From Ariolimax columbianus (taxonomy: Eukaryota > Mollusca > Gastropoda > Stylommatophora > Arionidae), in contig JAVGWX010000011.1 of assembly GCA_036924085.1 (NCBI GenBank), positions 20,755,955-20,819,954 of the forward strand: a stretch of DNA of 64,000 nt, given 5' to 3'. The notes below the pieces were generated by a model. It searched no databases. It had not been told where the DNA came from and was given only the letters and a program-made list of their open reading frames with translations. The position numbers and the translations under genes were made by a program. Position 1 is the first letter of the stretch; each line of letters opens with the position of its first letter. This document shows positions 10,110 to 20,168 of this stretch, in pieces.

Positions 10110-11530
10110 TATGTGCTCGAGTCTACCACAAGCTGTGTAAACAGATATGGCACAGTGCAGAGTGGCCAGAAGCATGGAAGAAATCAATTTATATTCCCCT
10201 CCCCAAAAAAGGCAACCTGAACTGTGCACGAACTACCGAACTATCGCACTGATCAGCCATGCTAGCAAGATACTCCTGCGAATCCTATTAAGAAGGATAG
10301 AGAAAAGGTTTGAATCTGAAATTCACGTAGTCCAGGCAGGTTTTAGGAAAGACAGAGGGACCCGGGACCACATATTCAATTTAAGGAATATCTATGAAAA
10401 ATGTAGAGAGTTTAATGTAGACCTGTACACATGTTTCATTGATTACACTAAGGCCTTCGACACGGTAAAACATCAAAATCTGTGGAGAATCATGAAGGAA
10501 ATGGGGTTTCCTTTGCATATAGTCCATCTCATTGAAACATTATACCAAGATCAACAAGCCGCTGTCCGAGTATCTGGGCAAACATCAGATTGGTTTGCAG
10601 TACAAAAGGGAGTCCGACAGGGATGTATACTCTCACCTTATCTGTACAACATATATGCGGAATGTATAATGAGAAATGTGCGAGAAGATGAGAACATTGA
10701 AAGTTTCGACCCATTTACGATTGGGGGGTACGAGATTCCAGAGTTACGATATGCAGATGACACAGTGATACTATCAAGAAGTGCGGAAGGGCTAGAGCAG
10801 CTACTTTCAGCCGTTAATGGACATAGTAAAGATCAAAATCTGTTCATAAACATAAACAAAACAAAGATAATGACCACCGATAAAACACAATGTCAGCATA
10901 CATTTACAGTGGGTGGTGAGGAAATAGATCAGGTTACACTTTTTGAATATCTGGGCTCCAGATTAACAAAAATGGTGACTGCTCGAAAGAAATCAGAAGA
11001 AGACTAGCTATGGCAATGGAGAGACTGAACAGCCTGAAGAAATTATGGCAGGGCACCAACAAAACGATAAAAGTAAAAGTCTTGAGAGCCTGTGTTTTTC
11101 CTGTGGCAGCTTATGGCTGTGAAGCATGGACGATTACCAAAACTTCTAGACAAAGAATCGAATCCTTCGAGTCAAAATGTTACAGAAAGATCCTCAGAAT
11201 ACCCGGGACAGAGAAAAGAACAAATGTAGACATTCGGCAAGAGTTGAGCATAGAGGAGAACTGGTTTATCAATTCCATTTTGGCTAGAAAATGCAAATAC
11301 TTTGGTCACATCAAGAGACACAACGGTTTTGAGAGAACGGTGATGGAAGGTATGGTGCCAGGCAAAAGAGGAAGGAGTAGACCAAGAAGACGATGGCACC
11401 AAGATATCCAGGAGTGCCTGAGTATGACAGTGGCGGAAGCTGGAGTTTTAGCAAGGGAACGAGTTTCTTTCAGACAGACTGTGATGGGAGCGACGTTCTA
11501 CAAAGGACATGCTACATGATGATGATATAT
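10110..11530 (+). pseudogene. RTE/BovB-like LINE reverse transcriptase, 5'-truncated, two frameshifts
   Basis: The copy enters at the start of the RT domain (IWHSAEWPEAWKKSIYIPLP). It continues in another frame from about 10225 (YRTIALISHASKILLRIL, QAGFRKDRGTRDHIF, FIDYTKAFDTV, GVRQGCILSPYL) and reaches the catalytic LRYADDTVIL. A one-base loss in an A run near 10970 breaks the frame before the thumb/C-terminal part (LAMAMERLNSLKKLW, AAYGCEAWTITK, KYFGHIKRH, RPRRRWHQDIQE), which ends at 11519. The endonuclease is missing. The order and wording are those of RTE/BovB-like elements. The 3' end is ATGATGATATATAT. Apart from two indels it is well preserved, so the insertion is fairly young. A relative lies at 51958-52430 on the minus strand. 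Confidence 0.9.
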
Positions 11531-11689
11531 ATATATATTTACATTGAAGTTAATACTAGAAGAAAAGGCAGCAATAAAGGGAGCTGGTCACACCATTACA
11601 TACACAAACTGTGGCCTCGTTCAATGAAGTCCCTAACACTCCATCCCAGACAACAATGTCTGCTATAGGACTTTCTATACAATAATAGA

Positions 11690-11795
11690 AAAGGTCTCTT
11701 GAGATGTGCAAAGAGCTGCATCTGTGCTTCATCAACTACACAGATGCTTTCAGTAGTTTGATATGAAGATATGAGACTGACACTTAGTGAATTCA
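11690..11795 (+). pseudogene. Tiny reverse-transcriptase remnant
   Basis: The frame reads CKELHLCFINYTDAFSSL, matching the catalytic-D block (FIDYTKAFDTV) of the nearby RTE-like copy. No other part of the element can be recognised. Confidence 0.5.
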
Positions 11796-11799
11796 ACAC

Positions 11800-12534
11800 A
11801 AAATGATAAGGTCTAAGAGTCACCTGGAATATGTACTGGCAACATTTAGCTATAGCTAGACAGCACAATCAGAGAGCCCATTTAAATTTTTTTTAAATAG
11901 CAATATTGATGCAGAAGATCTGCCTGGCAATCAAACTGTATAATAACAAAAAAACCTGCAGCAGTTCAACCATTTTTGGACATCCTGCACCATAATCCTG
12001 CCTCACATCTCCCATCTCTACAAACATCACCCCCCCCCCCCCCCCCCCCTCCCATAACAATAATAACATTTTGTTTTGAAGATCCAATCAGACGCTCACA
12101 TTGAAATTTCAATGTACCATGGATAACATTCCAAATGAAAAAGTTCTGTTTACATTTCAAGGCTCCAAGGACCCTGGGTTCACTAATTATTAAATGTGCA
12201 ATGTAATCTGCTGAGCTGATTGTAAGTGGCATATCAAACTATCAAAATTATGTGTTACTAAGTGACGTCAGTATTAACATGTTGACAATTTGCAAAGTTA
12301 GTTGTGAGAGTAATCCACAATTTGATAACATTTGACACTGGTAAGTCACAAAAGATATACAGGAAACCAAACCTAAAGAATCTATTCAATTAGATATAGT
12401 AAGACACAAATATGTCCTGTCACCAGGTCTAATTAATATGCATATAGTGACACAGCCGTATAGATCTTCCATGTGATATGAGGCACAGGAATAGTATGAT
12501 GATAGTAGATAGATTGATTGACACAGTCATGAGT
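11800..12534. other. No gene; poly-C tract
   Basis: A C run at about 12030-12049 is the only notable feature. Nothing else was recognised up to the minisatellite. Confidence 0.5.
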
Positions 12535-13412
12535 AGTCTGAGGGGGGTGGATGGTCTGAGACACAGTCATGAGTAGTCTGAAAGGGGTGGGTGTAGGCGG
12601 TGGATGGTCTGAGACACAGTCATGAGGAGTCTGAGGGGCTGGAGGTGGGGGGTGAATGGTCTGAGACACAGTCATGAGGAGTCTGAGAGGGTGGATGGTC
12701 TGAGACACAGTCATGAGTAGTCTGAAAGGTGTGGTGGTGGGGGGTGGATGGTCTGAGACACAGTCATGAGGAGTCTGAGGGGGTGGATGGTCTGAGACAC
12801 AGTCATGAGGAGTCTGAGGGGGTGGATGGTCTGAGACACAGTCATGGGGAGTCTGAGAGGGTGGATGGTCTGAGACACAGTCATGAGTAGTCTGAAAGGG
12901 GTGGGGGTGGATGGTCTGAGACACAGTCATGAGGAGTATGAGAGGGTGGATGGTCTGAGATACAGTCATGAGATGTCTGAGGGGGTGGATGGTCTAAGAC
13001 ACAGTCATGAGGAGTCTGATGGGGTGGATGGTCAGAGACACAGTCATGAGGAGTCTGAGGGGGTGGATGGTCTGAGATACAATTATGAGGAGTCTGAGGG
13101 AGTGGATTGTCTTAGACACAGTCATGAGGAATCTGAGGGGATGGATGGTCTGAGACACAGTCATGAGGAGTCTGAGGGGGTGGATGGTCTGAGACACAAT
13201 CATGAGGAGTCTGAGGTGGCGGATGGTCTGAGACACAGTCATGAGGAATCTGAGGGGATGGATGGTCTGAGACACAGTCATGAGGAGTCTGAGGGGGTGG
13301 ATGGTCTGAGACACAGTCATGAGGAGTCTGAGGTGGTGGATGGTCTGAAATACAGTCATGAGGAGTCTGTGGGGGTGGATTGTCTGAGACACCGTCATCG
13401 GCAGTTAGAGGA
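12535..13412 (+). repeat. 39-bp minisatellite (left part)
   Basis: About 22 units of a 39-bp repeat (GGTGGATGGTCTGAGACACA, then GTCATGAGGAGTCTGAGGG), with some insertions near 12590-12740. Because 39 is a multiple of 3 and the unit lacks stops in several frames, both strands show long frames with a 13-residue period (plus VDGLRHSHEESEG, minus PHDCVSDHPPPQT). The array resumes at 20824, so the LINE-18S insertion landed inside it. Confidence 0.95.
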
Positions 13413-13424
13413 GGTGGCTGGTCT
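13413..13424. repeat. Target-site duplication, left
   Basis: GGTGGCTGGTCT here is repeated exactly at 20812-20823. Joining the two flanks gives an uninterrupted minisatellite unit, so this is a genuine duplication made on insertion. Up to two bases could belong to the GAA tail. Confidence 0.9.
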
Positions 13425-13446
13425 TCTTCTTCTTCTGCGTACACAG
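13425..13446 (-). repeat. LINE 3'UTR with (GAA)n tail
   Basis: On the minus strand, after the stop codon, the sequence is GTGTACGCAGAAGAAGAAGA. A trinucleotide GAA tail at the 3' end recurs in the other Nimb-like copies (22265, 28064, 47533) and in the short retroposon family, and marks the priming end. Confidence 0.85.
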
Positions 13447-16400
13447 TCAGACAGTAACCATTATTTTTTCGAAAAAAGCAGCGGTCATCCTGAGACTCTC
13501 GCCACTACCATACAGCTTGTCTTGCAGTTCCACTGGCAATGGCCACATCTGCTCTCTCTGATCCTCGTATGTCGGGCAGTTCTGCAGCAGATGTTCAGTG
13601 GTCATTTTACCAGTACCGCACGGGCATTCGTCGGTACACCCTATCTTCAGTTTGTTGAATAGGTGGTACCTCAGTCTGTTGTGGCCAGTGCGAAGTCTGA
13701 AGACAACGACCTGCTCTCTTCGGTTCAACTGGTAATAGGCATCGTTTTTGGTGTAACCAGTATGTTCGGTTTCCCATTTGGACATGTATCTGGCTTTGAT
13801 AAGCCGTTTTGACTCTTCGTACGTCATACTGGTATCTGTTTGTGGTAGTCTTGCACCTTCTTTTGCCAGTCTATCGGCCTCCTCGTTTCCTTGGATGTTG
13901 CAGTGTGACGGAACCCACTGTATCACCACCCTTTTTGGTGCGGACTGCTGGCACAGTTTGCAGAGTGCTGCTCTTAAGTCATTAAGCTCAGTGTTCTTCT
14001 GGCTTTTTAGCGCTGTGACTACTTCGAGAGCATCTGTCAGCAAGACTATATGGCTCTCATTTTCACTGTGTGTTGCCATTTCTTCCACTGCCGCCCTCAG
14101 TGCCTCTGCCTCTGCTCTGAAATTGCTTGTGTACTTACCAGTAGCGAATGACAGTGTTATATTTGTGCCATTTGGTAGGTTCAGGAATGCTCCTGCCCCT
14201 CCGTTCTGTGTAGTGTTTGTTACAGAACCGTCGGTGTATGCATGGGTCCAGTCCATGCTTGGGTAGCTTTTCGTTATGAAGCTTAGGGTAGTGTCTCTCC
14301 TTTCTTTCTCACTCTGGCAGTTTTTGTTTGCAATACCTGGTATATTTTCTACCACCTCTGGAAATATATCCTGCCTCCAAGTAGGTTTTCGTACAGTAGT
14401 GATGGGTTTTGGTGTTGTTAGTGCGTTTGTGGGATCTTCGTGCATCTTTGCTTTGGCTATTTCTGCAAAGTTTCTCCGCTTCAGTTTCCCATTTCCCAGA
14501 TTGTTTAGTCTCTGGTACATTGGATGGTCCGTCAGTCTTCGGAGTTTCTCTGACTGCAGCTGGGCTCTGCAGTCTCTTCTATCGGTCATGGATTGCAGTC
14601 TTGTAATCTTTTCAAGTTCTACAATTGGCGTTGACTTCATGCCACCTGTTATGATTCTCATGGCTTGGTTTTGAAGTTTGTTAACTTTATCGAAGTTCGC
14701 CTTCGCTGCTGTTGTCCATGCCGCAATGCCATACTCGAGAACTGGTCTCACTCTTCCAGTGTACAGTTTCTTTAGTATGCTTTCGTCTGCTCCCCAGCTT
14801 GTGCCAGCAAGTTTCCTCATGATCGCCATTCTTTCTCTGGCTTTCATTCGGTTTCTCTCAATCTGACTTTTCCATGTCATGCGCCGATCAAATGTGACTC
14901 CCAGATAGGTTGGGTTGTCGTTTGGCTGCAGGATTTTGCCGTTTAGGCTTAATTTGGTACTTTGGGGTTTTAATGAGAGCGAGAATATTGTGCACGTGGT
15001 TTTCTCCTCGTTTATTTTTACCAGCCATGAGTTCGCCCACTCTTCCAGCGATGTTAGGGCCGTTTGCATCCGGTTTCTTGCTATGGTGAGATTCTTTTCA
15101 GAGGTCCACATAGCCAGATCGTCTGCAAACATTGAGCTATGGACTCTTCTTGGTATATTCTCTGTAATATCGTTTATATATACCAGAAAGAGTGTGGGTG
15201 ACAGTACTCCCCCTTGGGGTACTCCCTGCTCGAGTGTCACCTTTTTGCTCATCTGCCCTTGTACTTGGACTCTGGCCGTTCTTTGTTTGAGGTAGTGGTT
15301 GATCCACTTGTACATCTTCCCACAGACATCACTTCTTCTCAGCTTGACTCTAAGTCCGTCCTTCCAGACTTTGTCAAATGCCTTTTCCAGATCCACCCAG
15401 ACAGCTACTGTGTGCTTCTGTGCCTGGTAGGCATCTTCTATCTCCTGGGCTATGAGGATGACCTGGTCCTCAGTGGATCTGTGCTGTCTAAAGCCGGCTT
15501 GCTGTGGGATTAGAATTCGTTTTTCTTCCAGATGCCACATCAGTCTGGTGTTTATCATCCGTTCCATCAGCTTGCCGACACAGCTCAGTAGGCTTATGGG
15601 CCTGTATCCATTCGGATCTGTTTTATCTTTTCCTGTTTTTGGTACTGGTACCAGTATTGCATCCTTCCATGCCTGGGGTACAATACCCCTTTTCCAGCTT
15701 TGGTTCAGGACTGATAGTAGTTTTTTCTTCGCTGTTTGGCCCAGCCCCATCAGCATTTCGTTTGTTATCCCGTCTTTTCCGGGAGATTTCCTTTTCTTTA
15801 GTGTTCTCATAGCCTCTTCCATTTCACGCATGGTTAGTTTGGCCATCATGTGCTCTTCAGGAGCCGTATTTATGTTTTCGTGTCGCTTTAGCTCTTCGCT
15901 AATGTCTGTATGCTTATCTGCAGGGACCTCGATGTGGTTTGCTCTGGCATAGTGATCGACAAAGGCGTTTGCTGCTTTCTTACCTGTGATCAAGTTCTCG
16001 CCCTGCTTGATAGTAATTTGTTTATTTGACGGGGTTTCGTCGTTCATGGCTCTGACTAGCTTCCATAGCTTGTTCCCTTCTTTGTCCAGGTTTAAACTTT
16101 CCGTTTTGTTTTTCCAACTTTCTCTTGCTGTTTGCTTGAGAGCGTGTTTGTACTTCGCCGTGGTGGCTTTGAGGGCGATGTTCGCCTCCATGGATTTTTC
16201 ACGTTCTGCCACGTTCCTAGCATTTGTTACTGCATCTTCCACTTTCTGTAACTCATCATTCCAGTAGGGCTTATAGTTTTTCCTAGCTCCTCTTGGGATG
16301 GTTTCAGTGGCGGCTTGCATTATTGCCTTGCTTAGGCTCTCTACCATGGGCTTCATTTTGGTGTTTCGTGTGTTGATGGTTTCACACAGCCCATCTGTCA

Positions 16401-17355
16401 GGATTGCAAATCTGTCCCAGTCGGCTCGTTTGTAATTCCAACGTGGGAGCGGTTTTGTTTCCTGTGGGCCTACTTCCATGTCAATGGTTAGCCTGATCGG
16501 CCTGTGGTCGCTACCTGCCAGTTGGTTTAGCACCTGGCGGTCTATTTTATAGTGTATGTCCTGTGTGGAGAAGGCCAAATCCGGAGTCGAGGTGGTATGC
16601 CATGTTCTTGAATAGAAGCTAGGGCTATCCTCCGGCCTATTGATTAGGGAGAGATTTGCATCTATCTCCCAATCTTCCACTTCGTCACCTCTGCTGTCTG
16701 TGTCAGAGTAGCCCCATCTCTCCGAGTGGCTGTTGAAATCTCCAACTACTATGCAGTTGGAGTCTCTGACCTCCATGCTCGAGAGCGATAGGTCTCTGTT
16801 TGGTGGTCCGTACAGATTGAAAATGCGGAGCTTCGTCTCTTGAGCCATTATGTCAACTCCTACAATTTCTGCTTGTCCGGTGTGATTGACAGGTACCGCG
16901 CTACTCGGTATGCTGTTTCTGGTCAGTATCAGGACCCCTCCTTTGTGGCCTTCTCTATCTAGACGGAAGGTCTGGTATCCTCTGATTGAGAATTTATGGA
17001 TACTGTTGAGGTGCGTTTCTTGGATACATGCCACGTCAATCTTACCTTCATGCAGGTGGTGTGTAAGGGAAAGTTTTTTGTTAATGACTCCCTCCGCATT
17101 CCACTGTAATATTCTGAGGGTCTTGAAGTTTTGGCCAATAGACGTTACCCCATAGCCATGTGCCTTGACTCCACGACACATGGGTGGGTGACCACCAGTA
17201 GTCAAGGGTGGGCCCCTTTGAGGCGTGAGGCCCGGCGCTATCGCTGCCTGGCGGGTCTCCTCAGGATGAGCGCCATACGTTTTTCGAATAGGTTGTGCTG
17301 CCATCATACTGTGATTTACGTTGCACTGTTTTGTTAGGCTTGCGGCCCCGTGCAT
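13447..17355 (-). CDS. LINE ORF2-type polyprotein: endonuclease, reverse transcriptase, RNase H
   Basis: A 1302-codon uninterrupted frame. APE-type endonuclease, about residues 79-300: E113 in CIQETHL, LYGPP, D206/N208 in VVGDFNSH, and SDHRPI (D283, H284). Reverse transcriptase, about 520-830: D655 in VDLEKAFD, GVPQGGVLSP, FADD at 743-746 and YLGVTFD. RNase H, about 1038-1170: D1042 in TDGS, acidic residue(s) at 1082/1084, D1108 in LLTDALE and D1161 in NEEADRLAKE; all four catalytic acids are present. A C-terminal zinc-knuckle-like C-x-C-x8-H-x4-C follows at 1244-1260. This architecture is that of I-superfamily LINEs (Nimb/Ingi-like). It nicks DNA and copies its own RNA at the nick. No ORF1 was found upstream. 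I used the first Met of the open frame; the true start may lie further in. It looks potentially active. Confidence 0.93.
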   Translation of the reverse strand: MHGAASLTKQCNVNHSMMAAQPIRKTYGAHPEETRQAAIAPGLTPQRGPPLTTGGHPPMCRGVKAHGYGVTSIGQNFKTLRILQWNAEGVINKKLSLTHHLHEGKIDVACIQETHLNSIHKFSIRGYQTFRLDREGHKGGVLILTRNSIPSSAVPVNHTGQAEIVGVDIMAQETKLRIFNLYGPPNRDLSLSSMEVRDSNCIVVGDFNSHSERWGYSDTDSRGDEVEDWEIDANLSLINRPEDSPSFYSRTWHTTSTPDLAFSTQDIHYKIDRQVLNQLAGSDHRPIRLTIDMEVGPQETKPLPRWNYKRADWDRFAILTDGLCETINTRNTKMKPMVESLSKAIMQAATETIPRGARKNYKPYWNDELQKVEDAVTNARNVAEREKSMEANIALKATTAKYKHALKQTARESWKNKTESLNLDKEGNKLWKLVRAMNDETPSNKQITIKQGENLITGKKAANAFVDHYARANHIEVPADKHTDISEELKRHENINTAPEEHMMAKLTMREMEEAMRTLKKRKSPGKDGITNEMLMGLGQTAKKKLLSVLNQSWKRGIVPQAWKDAILVPVPKTGKDKTDPNGYRPISLLSCVGKLMERMINTRLMWHLEEKRILIPQQAGFRQHRSTEDQVILIAQEIEDAYQAQKHTVAVWVDLEKAFDKVWKDGLRVKLRRSDVCGKMYKWINHYLKQRTARVQVQGQMSKKVTLEQGVPQGGVLSPTLFLVYINDITENIPRRVHSSMFADDLAMWTSEKNLTIARNRMQTALTSLEEWANSWLVKINEEKTTCTIFSLSLKPQSTKLSLNGKILQPNDNPTYLGVTFDRRMTWKSQIERNRMKARERMAIMRKLAGTSWGADESILKKLYTGRVRPVLEYGIAAWTTAAKANFDKVNKLQNQAMRIITGGMKSTPIVELEKITRLQSMTDRRDCRAQLQSEKLRRLTDHPMYQRLNNLGNGKLKRRNFAEIAKAKMHEDPTNALTTPKPITTVRKPTWRQDIFPEVVENIPGIANKNCQSEKERRDTTLSFITKSYPSMDWTHAYTDGSVTNTTQNGGAGAFLNLPNGTNITLSFATGKYTSNFRAEAEALRAAVEEMATHSENESHIVLLTDALEVVTALKSQKNTELNDLRAALCKLCQQSAPKRVVIQWVPSHCNIQGNEEADRLAKEGARLPQTDTSMTYEESKRLIKARYMSKWETEHTGYTKNDAYYQLNRREQVVVFRLRTGHNRLRYHLFNKLKIGCTDECPCGTGKMTTEHLLQNCPTYEDQREQMWPLPVELQDKLYGSGESLRMTAAFFEKIMVTV

Positions 17356-18300
17356 CCGATTTCAACAGGCGTTTCTGTAGGGATGCCCTCCTTAGCCTTT
17401 GGCTGTCCCCAGCCTATCTGCAAGGCAGCAGTTGTTTACGATCAGAGTTTTCTCTCCTATGGAAGTTGTCTTACCAGACTATCGAGTCTTCACTACTCGT
17501 GTCTATAGGGTGCAATGATGATGATATATGAGATGGACTGGTTTACCCGGAAGAGAGGCAGTCCAGTGTGTCTGTATCCCAGGATCGTCACGTCCTGCCA
17601 GAAACGTAGCATTTGCATTTGAGTGGGGTATCTCTTTTTCCCTTTATTTTCTTGGCTTCTATGCAGGGATGGTACGCCTAGCATTCCCCGCCACCTGGGG
17701 TGTTGACACAGTGGGGCAGGTGTGCAATGCCCGCTGGTCTGCATCTCTTCTGCGTCCAGTATGATAGTTATATGGCTGATAACGTACAGAGGTAGATATC
17801 GTAGCCGGAGTGCATTCAGCCAGAGGACAAGCCTGGTAATGTCACCGAGATGTTGTTCGCCTGGTGTGCGGACAACTCTCATGGTCGGTGGTTGAGTCTT
17901 GACAGTTCACAGTGAGGTGGCTGCTCTACTGTTTTCGACACCCCGACCAGGTACTAAGTCTTTGGTTGGTGTTTTTTCGCACCCCATCGCCGTATAGGGT
18001 GAGTATCAAGCAGTTGTCCGCCCGCTTTGACTTGCGGGCGGCAAGGACCTCTTACTGTGGCTCTACCTGATAGGGCTGGGGCGCAAGCCCCAGGTCCCAA
18101 GCATGTAGGAGCCCCCCATTGCAGTGGTGCTGAGATTTTGGGCGGGATTGCGGCTTACAAGGGTTCGGTCGCAATCCCCCACATGGTAGCCTCGCGCCCT
18201 TGGCTTATCAGCCTGGTACGTGAACCAAAGTGTCTGCGGCTCCTCTCGATTTGAGCTGGTTTTCCGTAGCAACGCCCAGTCATTTGTAGGGTAAAACTGA
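17356..18300 (-). other. Proximal 5' leader of the LINE
   Basis: About 0.95 kb between the ORF start and the hairpin units has no convincing gag-like ORF1. The frame at 17493-17882 lacks a zinc knuckle or RRM. The sequence is moderately GC-rich, with several self-complementary runs (for example 'gggcgcaagcccc' near 18078-18092). It is presumably the untranslated leader, perhaps with internal ribosome entry, but that is inference. Confidence 0.6.
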
Positions 18301-18930
18301 CCTGTCTTCAGATGATCTATTTCCAGCACCCGTTCACTATTTGGTCAGACGAACTTATTGAGGGCTTTTGTTTGTCAATGACCAGGTATTTGAAATCTGC
18401 GGTTTCTGCAGAGTTAAAACACGATTTTCGTAGCGTTCTTTCATTTGAGTGTTTGAGAGCTGACTTGTCATCCGTGAGTCTAATACCAGCGTACGTTCAT
18501 TATTAGACCCAAACGGCAGTGCTCTCGATTTGTCAGTTGTTCTACAGTATAGGCGTGTTCAGTCAAATTTAGCCGCAGATTCCACACCTGGTGGTGCCCT
18601 TCCGTCAATTCCCTGAGCGAGACAATCAAGTTTCTTAGGGGGTAGCCCCAAAATTGTCGAGGGTCTAATTCCAGCACATGTTCTCTATTAGACCCCGCGA
18701 AGGTGTACTTTTTGATAGTCATTCCGCAGTGTTGGCGTGGTAAGTTAACTTAGGTCTCAGGCTCCACTCCTGATAGTGCTCTTCCGTCAATTCCTTTATC
18801 ACACACTGGATGCAGACAGAACCGAGCCACAGGGGCATAACCCCAGAATTCTGGGGGTCTAAGTCCAGCACCAGTTCCATATTAGACCCCAGAAGAGTGG
18901 TCTCGGCATGTCACTCATTTCAGTGTTGGC
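18301..18930 (-). repeat. Tandem hairpin plus 18S-derived units (3-4 copies, ~160-195 bp)
   Basis: Units recur with hairpins at about 18313-18350 (weak), 18475-18510, 18661-18695 and 18854-18890. Each of the last three pairs GGGTCTAA-type and TTAGACCC-type arms around 'tccagca'. To the right of each hairpin lies a decayed copy of one 18S segment containing the universal CCGTCAATTCC site (18602, 18784; the intact 18S has it at 18979). Similarity to 18S falls with distance from the real 18S. The junction word between 18S and the hairpin block (minus CACG-GCCAACACTG) is reused. This is the 5' leader of the LINE and may be promoter-like or ribozyme-like. Confidence 0.75.
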
Positions 18931-18953
18931 CGTGTTGAGTCAAATTAAGCCGC

Positions 18954-19002
<49 letters not shown>

Positions 19003-20168
19003 TTTGCAACCATACTTCCCCCGGAACCCAAACACTTTGGTTTCCCGGAAGCTGCCCGCAGAGTCATCGAAGCAACTCCTGCGGATCGCTAGTCGGCATC
19101 GTTTATGGTCAGAACTACGACGGTATCTGATCGTCTTCGCGCCTCTGACTTTCGTTCTTGATTAATGAAAACATTCTTGACAAATGCTTTCGCAGTAGCT
19201 CGTCTTGCGGCGATCCAAGAATTTCACCTCTAACGCCGCAATACGAATGCCCCCGTTTGTCCCTGTTAATCATTACCTCCAGTTCCGAAAACCAACAAAA
19301 TAGAACCGAGGTCCTATTCCATTATTCCATGCACCATTATTCAGGCAGCCGAGGCCTGCTTTGAACACTCTAATTTTTTCAAAGTAAACGCGCCGGCCAC
19401 CCAGGACGCTCAGCGAAGAGCACCCGTGGGAGAGAGCCGGCAGACGGTAGGGCAGGAGACAACGGGCAGTGAACCGGCGCGAGCCGGACCGCCCGCCTGC
19501 GCCTGAGATCCAACTACGAGCTTTTTAACTGCAACAACTTTAATATACGCTATTGGAGCTGGAATTACCGCGGCTGCTGGCACCAGACTTGCCCTCCAAT
19601 AGATCCTCGTTAAAGGGTTTAAAGTGTACTCATTCCAATTACGGGGCCTCGAAAGAGTCCCGTATTGTTATTTTTCGTCACTACCTCCCCGTGCCGGGAG
19701 TGGGTAAGTTGCGCGCCTGCTGCCTTCCTTGGATGTGGTAGCCGTTTCTCATGCTCCCTCTCCGGAATCGAACCCTGATTCCCCGTTACCCGTTACAAAC
19801 ATGGTAGGCATGTCACGTACCATCGACATTTGATAGGGCAGACATTTGAAAGATGCGTCGCCGGCACATGAGGCCATGCGATCAGCACAAAGTTATCCAG
19901 AGTCACCAGTGGGGACGCCGCAACCCCGCGAGGGGAAACGACGATTGGTTTTGAACTAATAAAAGCGCTCTTTCCGCGAGGGTCGGAGCTTGGTAAGCAT
20001 GTATTAGCTCTAGAATTGCCACAGTTATCCAAGTAGGATCGTGTCATCTAAGGAACCTCGACTGATTTAATGAGCCATTCGCGGTTTCACCGTGAGACAG
20101 TGTGAACTTAGACATGCATGGCTTAATCTTTGAGACAAGCATATGACTACTGGCAGGATCAACCAGAT
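18931..20168 (-). rRNA. 18S rRNA, 5' two thirds (nt 1 to ~1238), retro-inserted copy
   Basis: The minus strand starts at ATCTGGTTGATCCTGCCAGT. It contains the universal 18S landmarks in order: GTCTCAAAGATTAAGCC, CAGCAGCCGCGGTAATTCC, AGAGGTGAAATTCTTGG and AATTGACGGAAGGGCACCAC. It stops just after TTTGACTCAACACG, where a real 18S would continue GGGAAACTC. I see no indels in the conserved cores, so the copy is recent. The variable regions fit a mollusc, probably a gastropod. It is not a functional rRNA gene: the 3' third, 5.8S and 28S are missing and the flank is minisatellite. Confidence 0.95.

Noticed and set aside
12433..13444. Minus-strand frames rich in HDCVSDHPPP
   Set aside because: The same minisatellite read on the other strand.
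12883..13662. 259-codon plus-strand frame as a repeat protein gene
   Set aside because: Most of it is the 39-bp minisatellite read in frame; its end runs antisense into the LINE ORF. No independent coding signal.
13778..16267. Several 90-166-codon plus-strand frames
   Set aside because: Antisense shadows of the intact LINE ORF on the minus strand.
17220..17262. Shared word with the ETS (GCGCTATCGCT...GCCTGGCGGG at 20727-20748)
   Set aside because: Only about 25 bases, in GC-rich sequence; too short to claim common origin without a search.
18931..20168. A functional rRNA gene
   Set aside because: The 3' third of 18S, ITS, 5.8S and 28S are absent, and the copy is bounded by LINE sequence and a target-site duplication.
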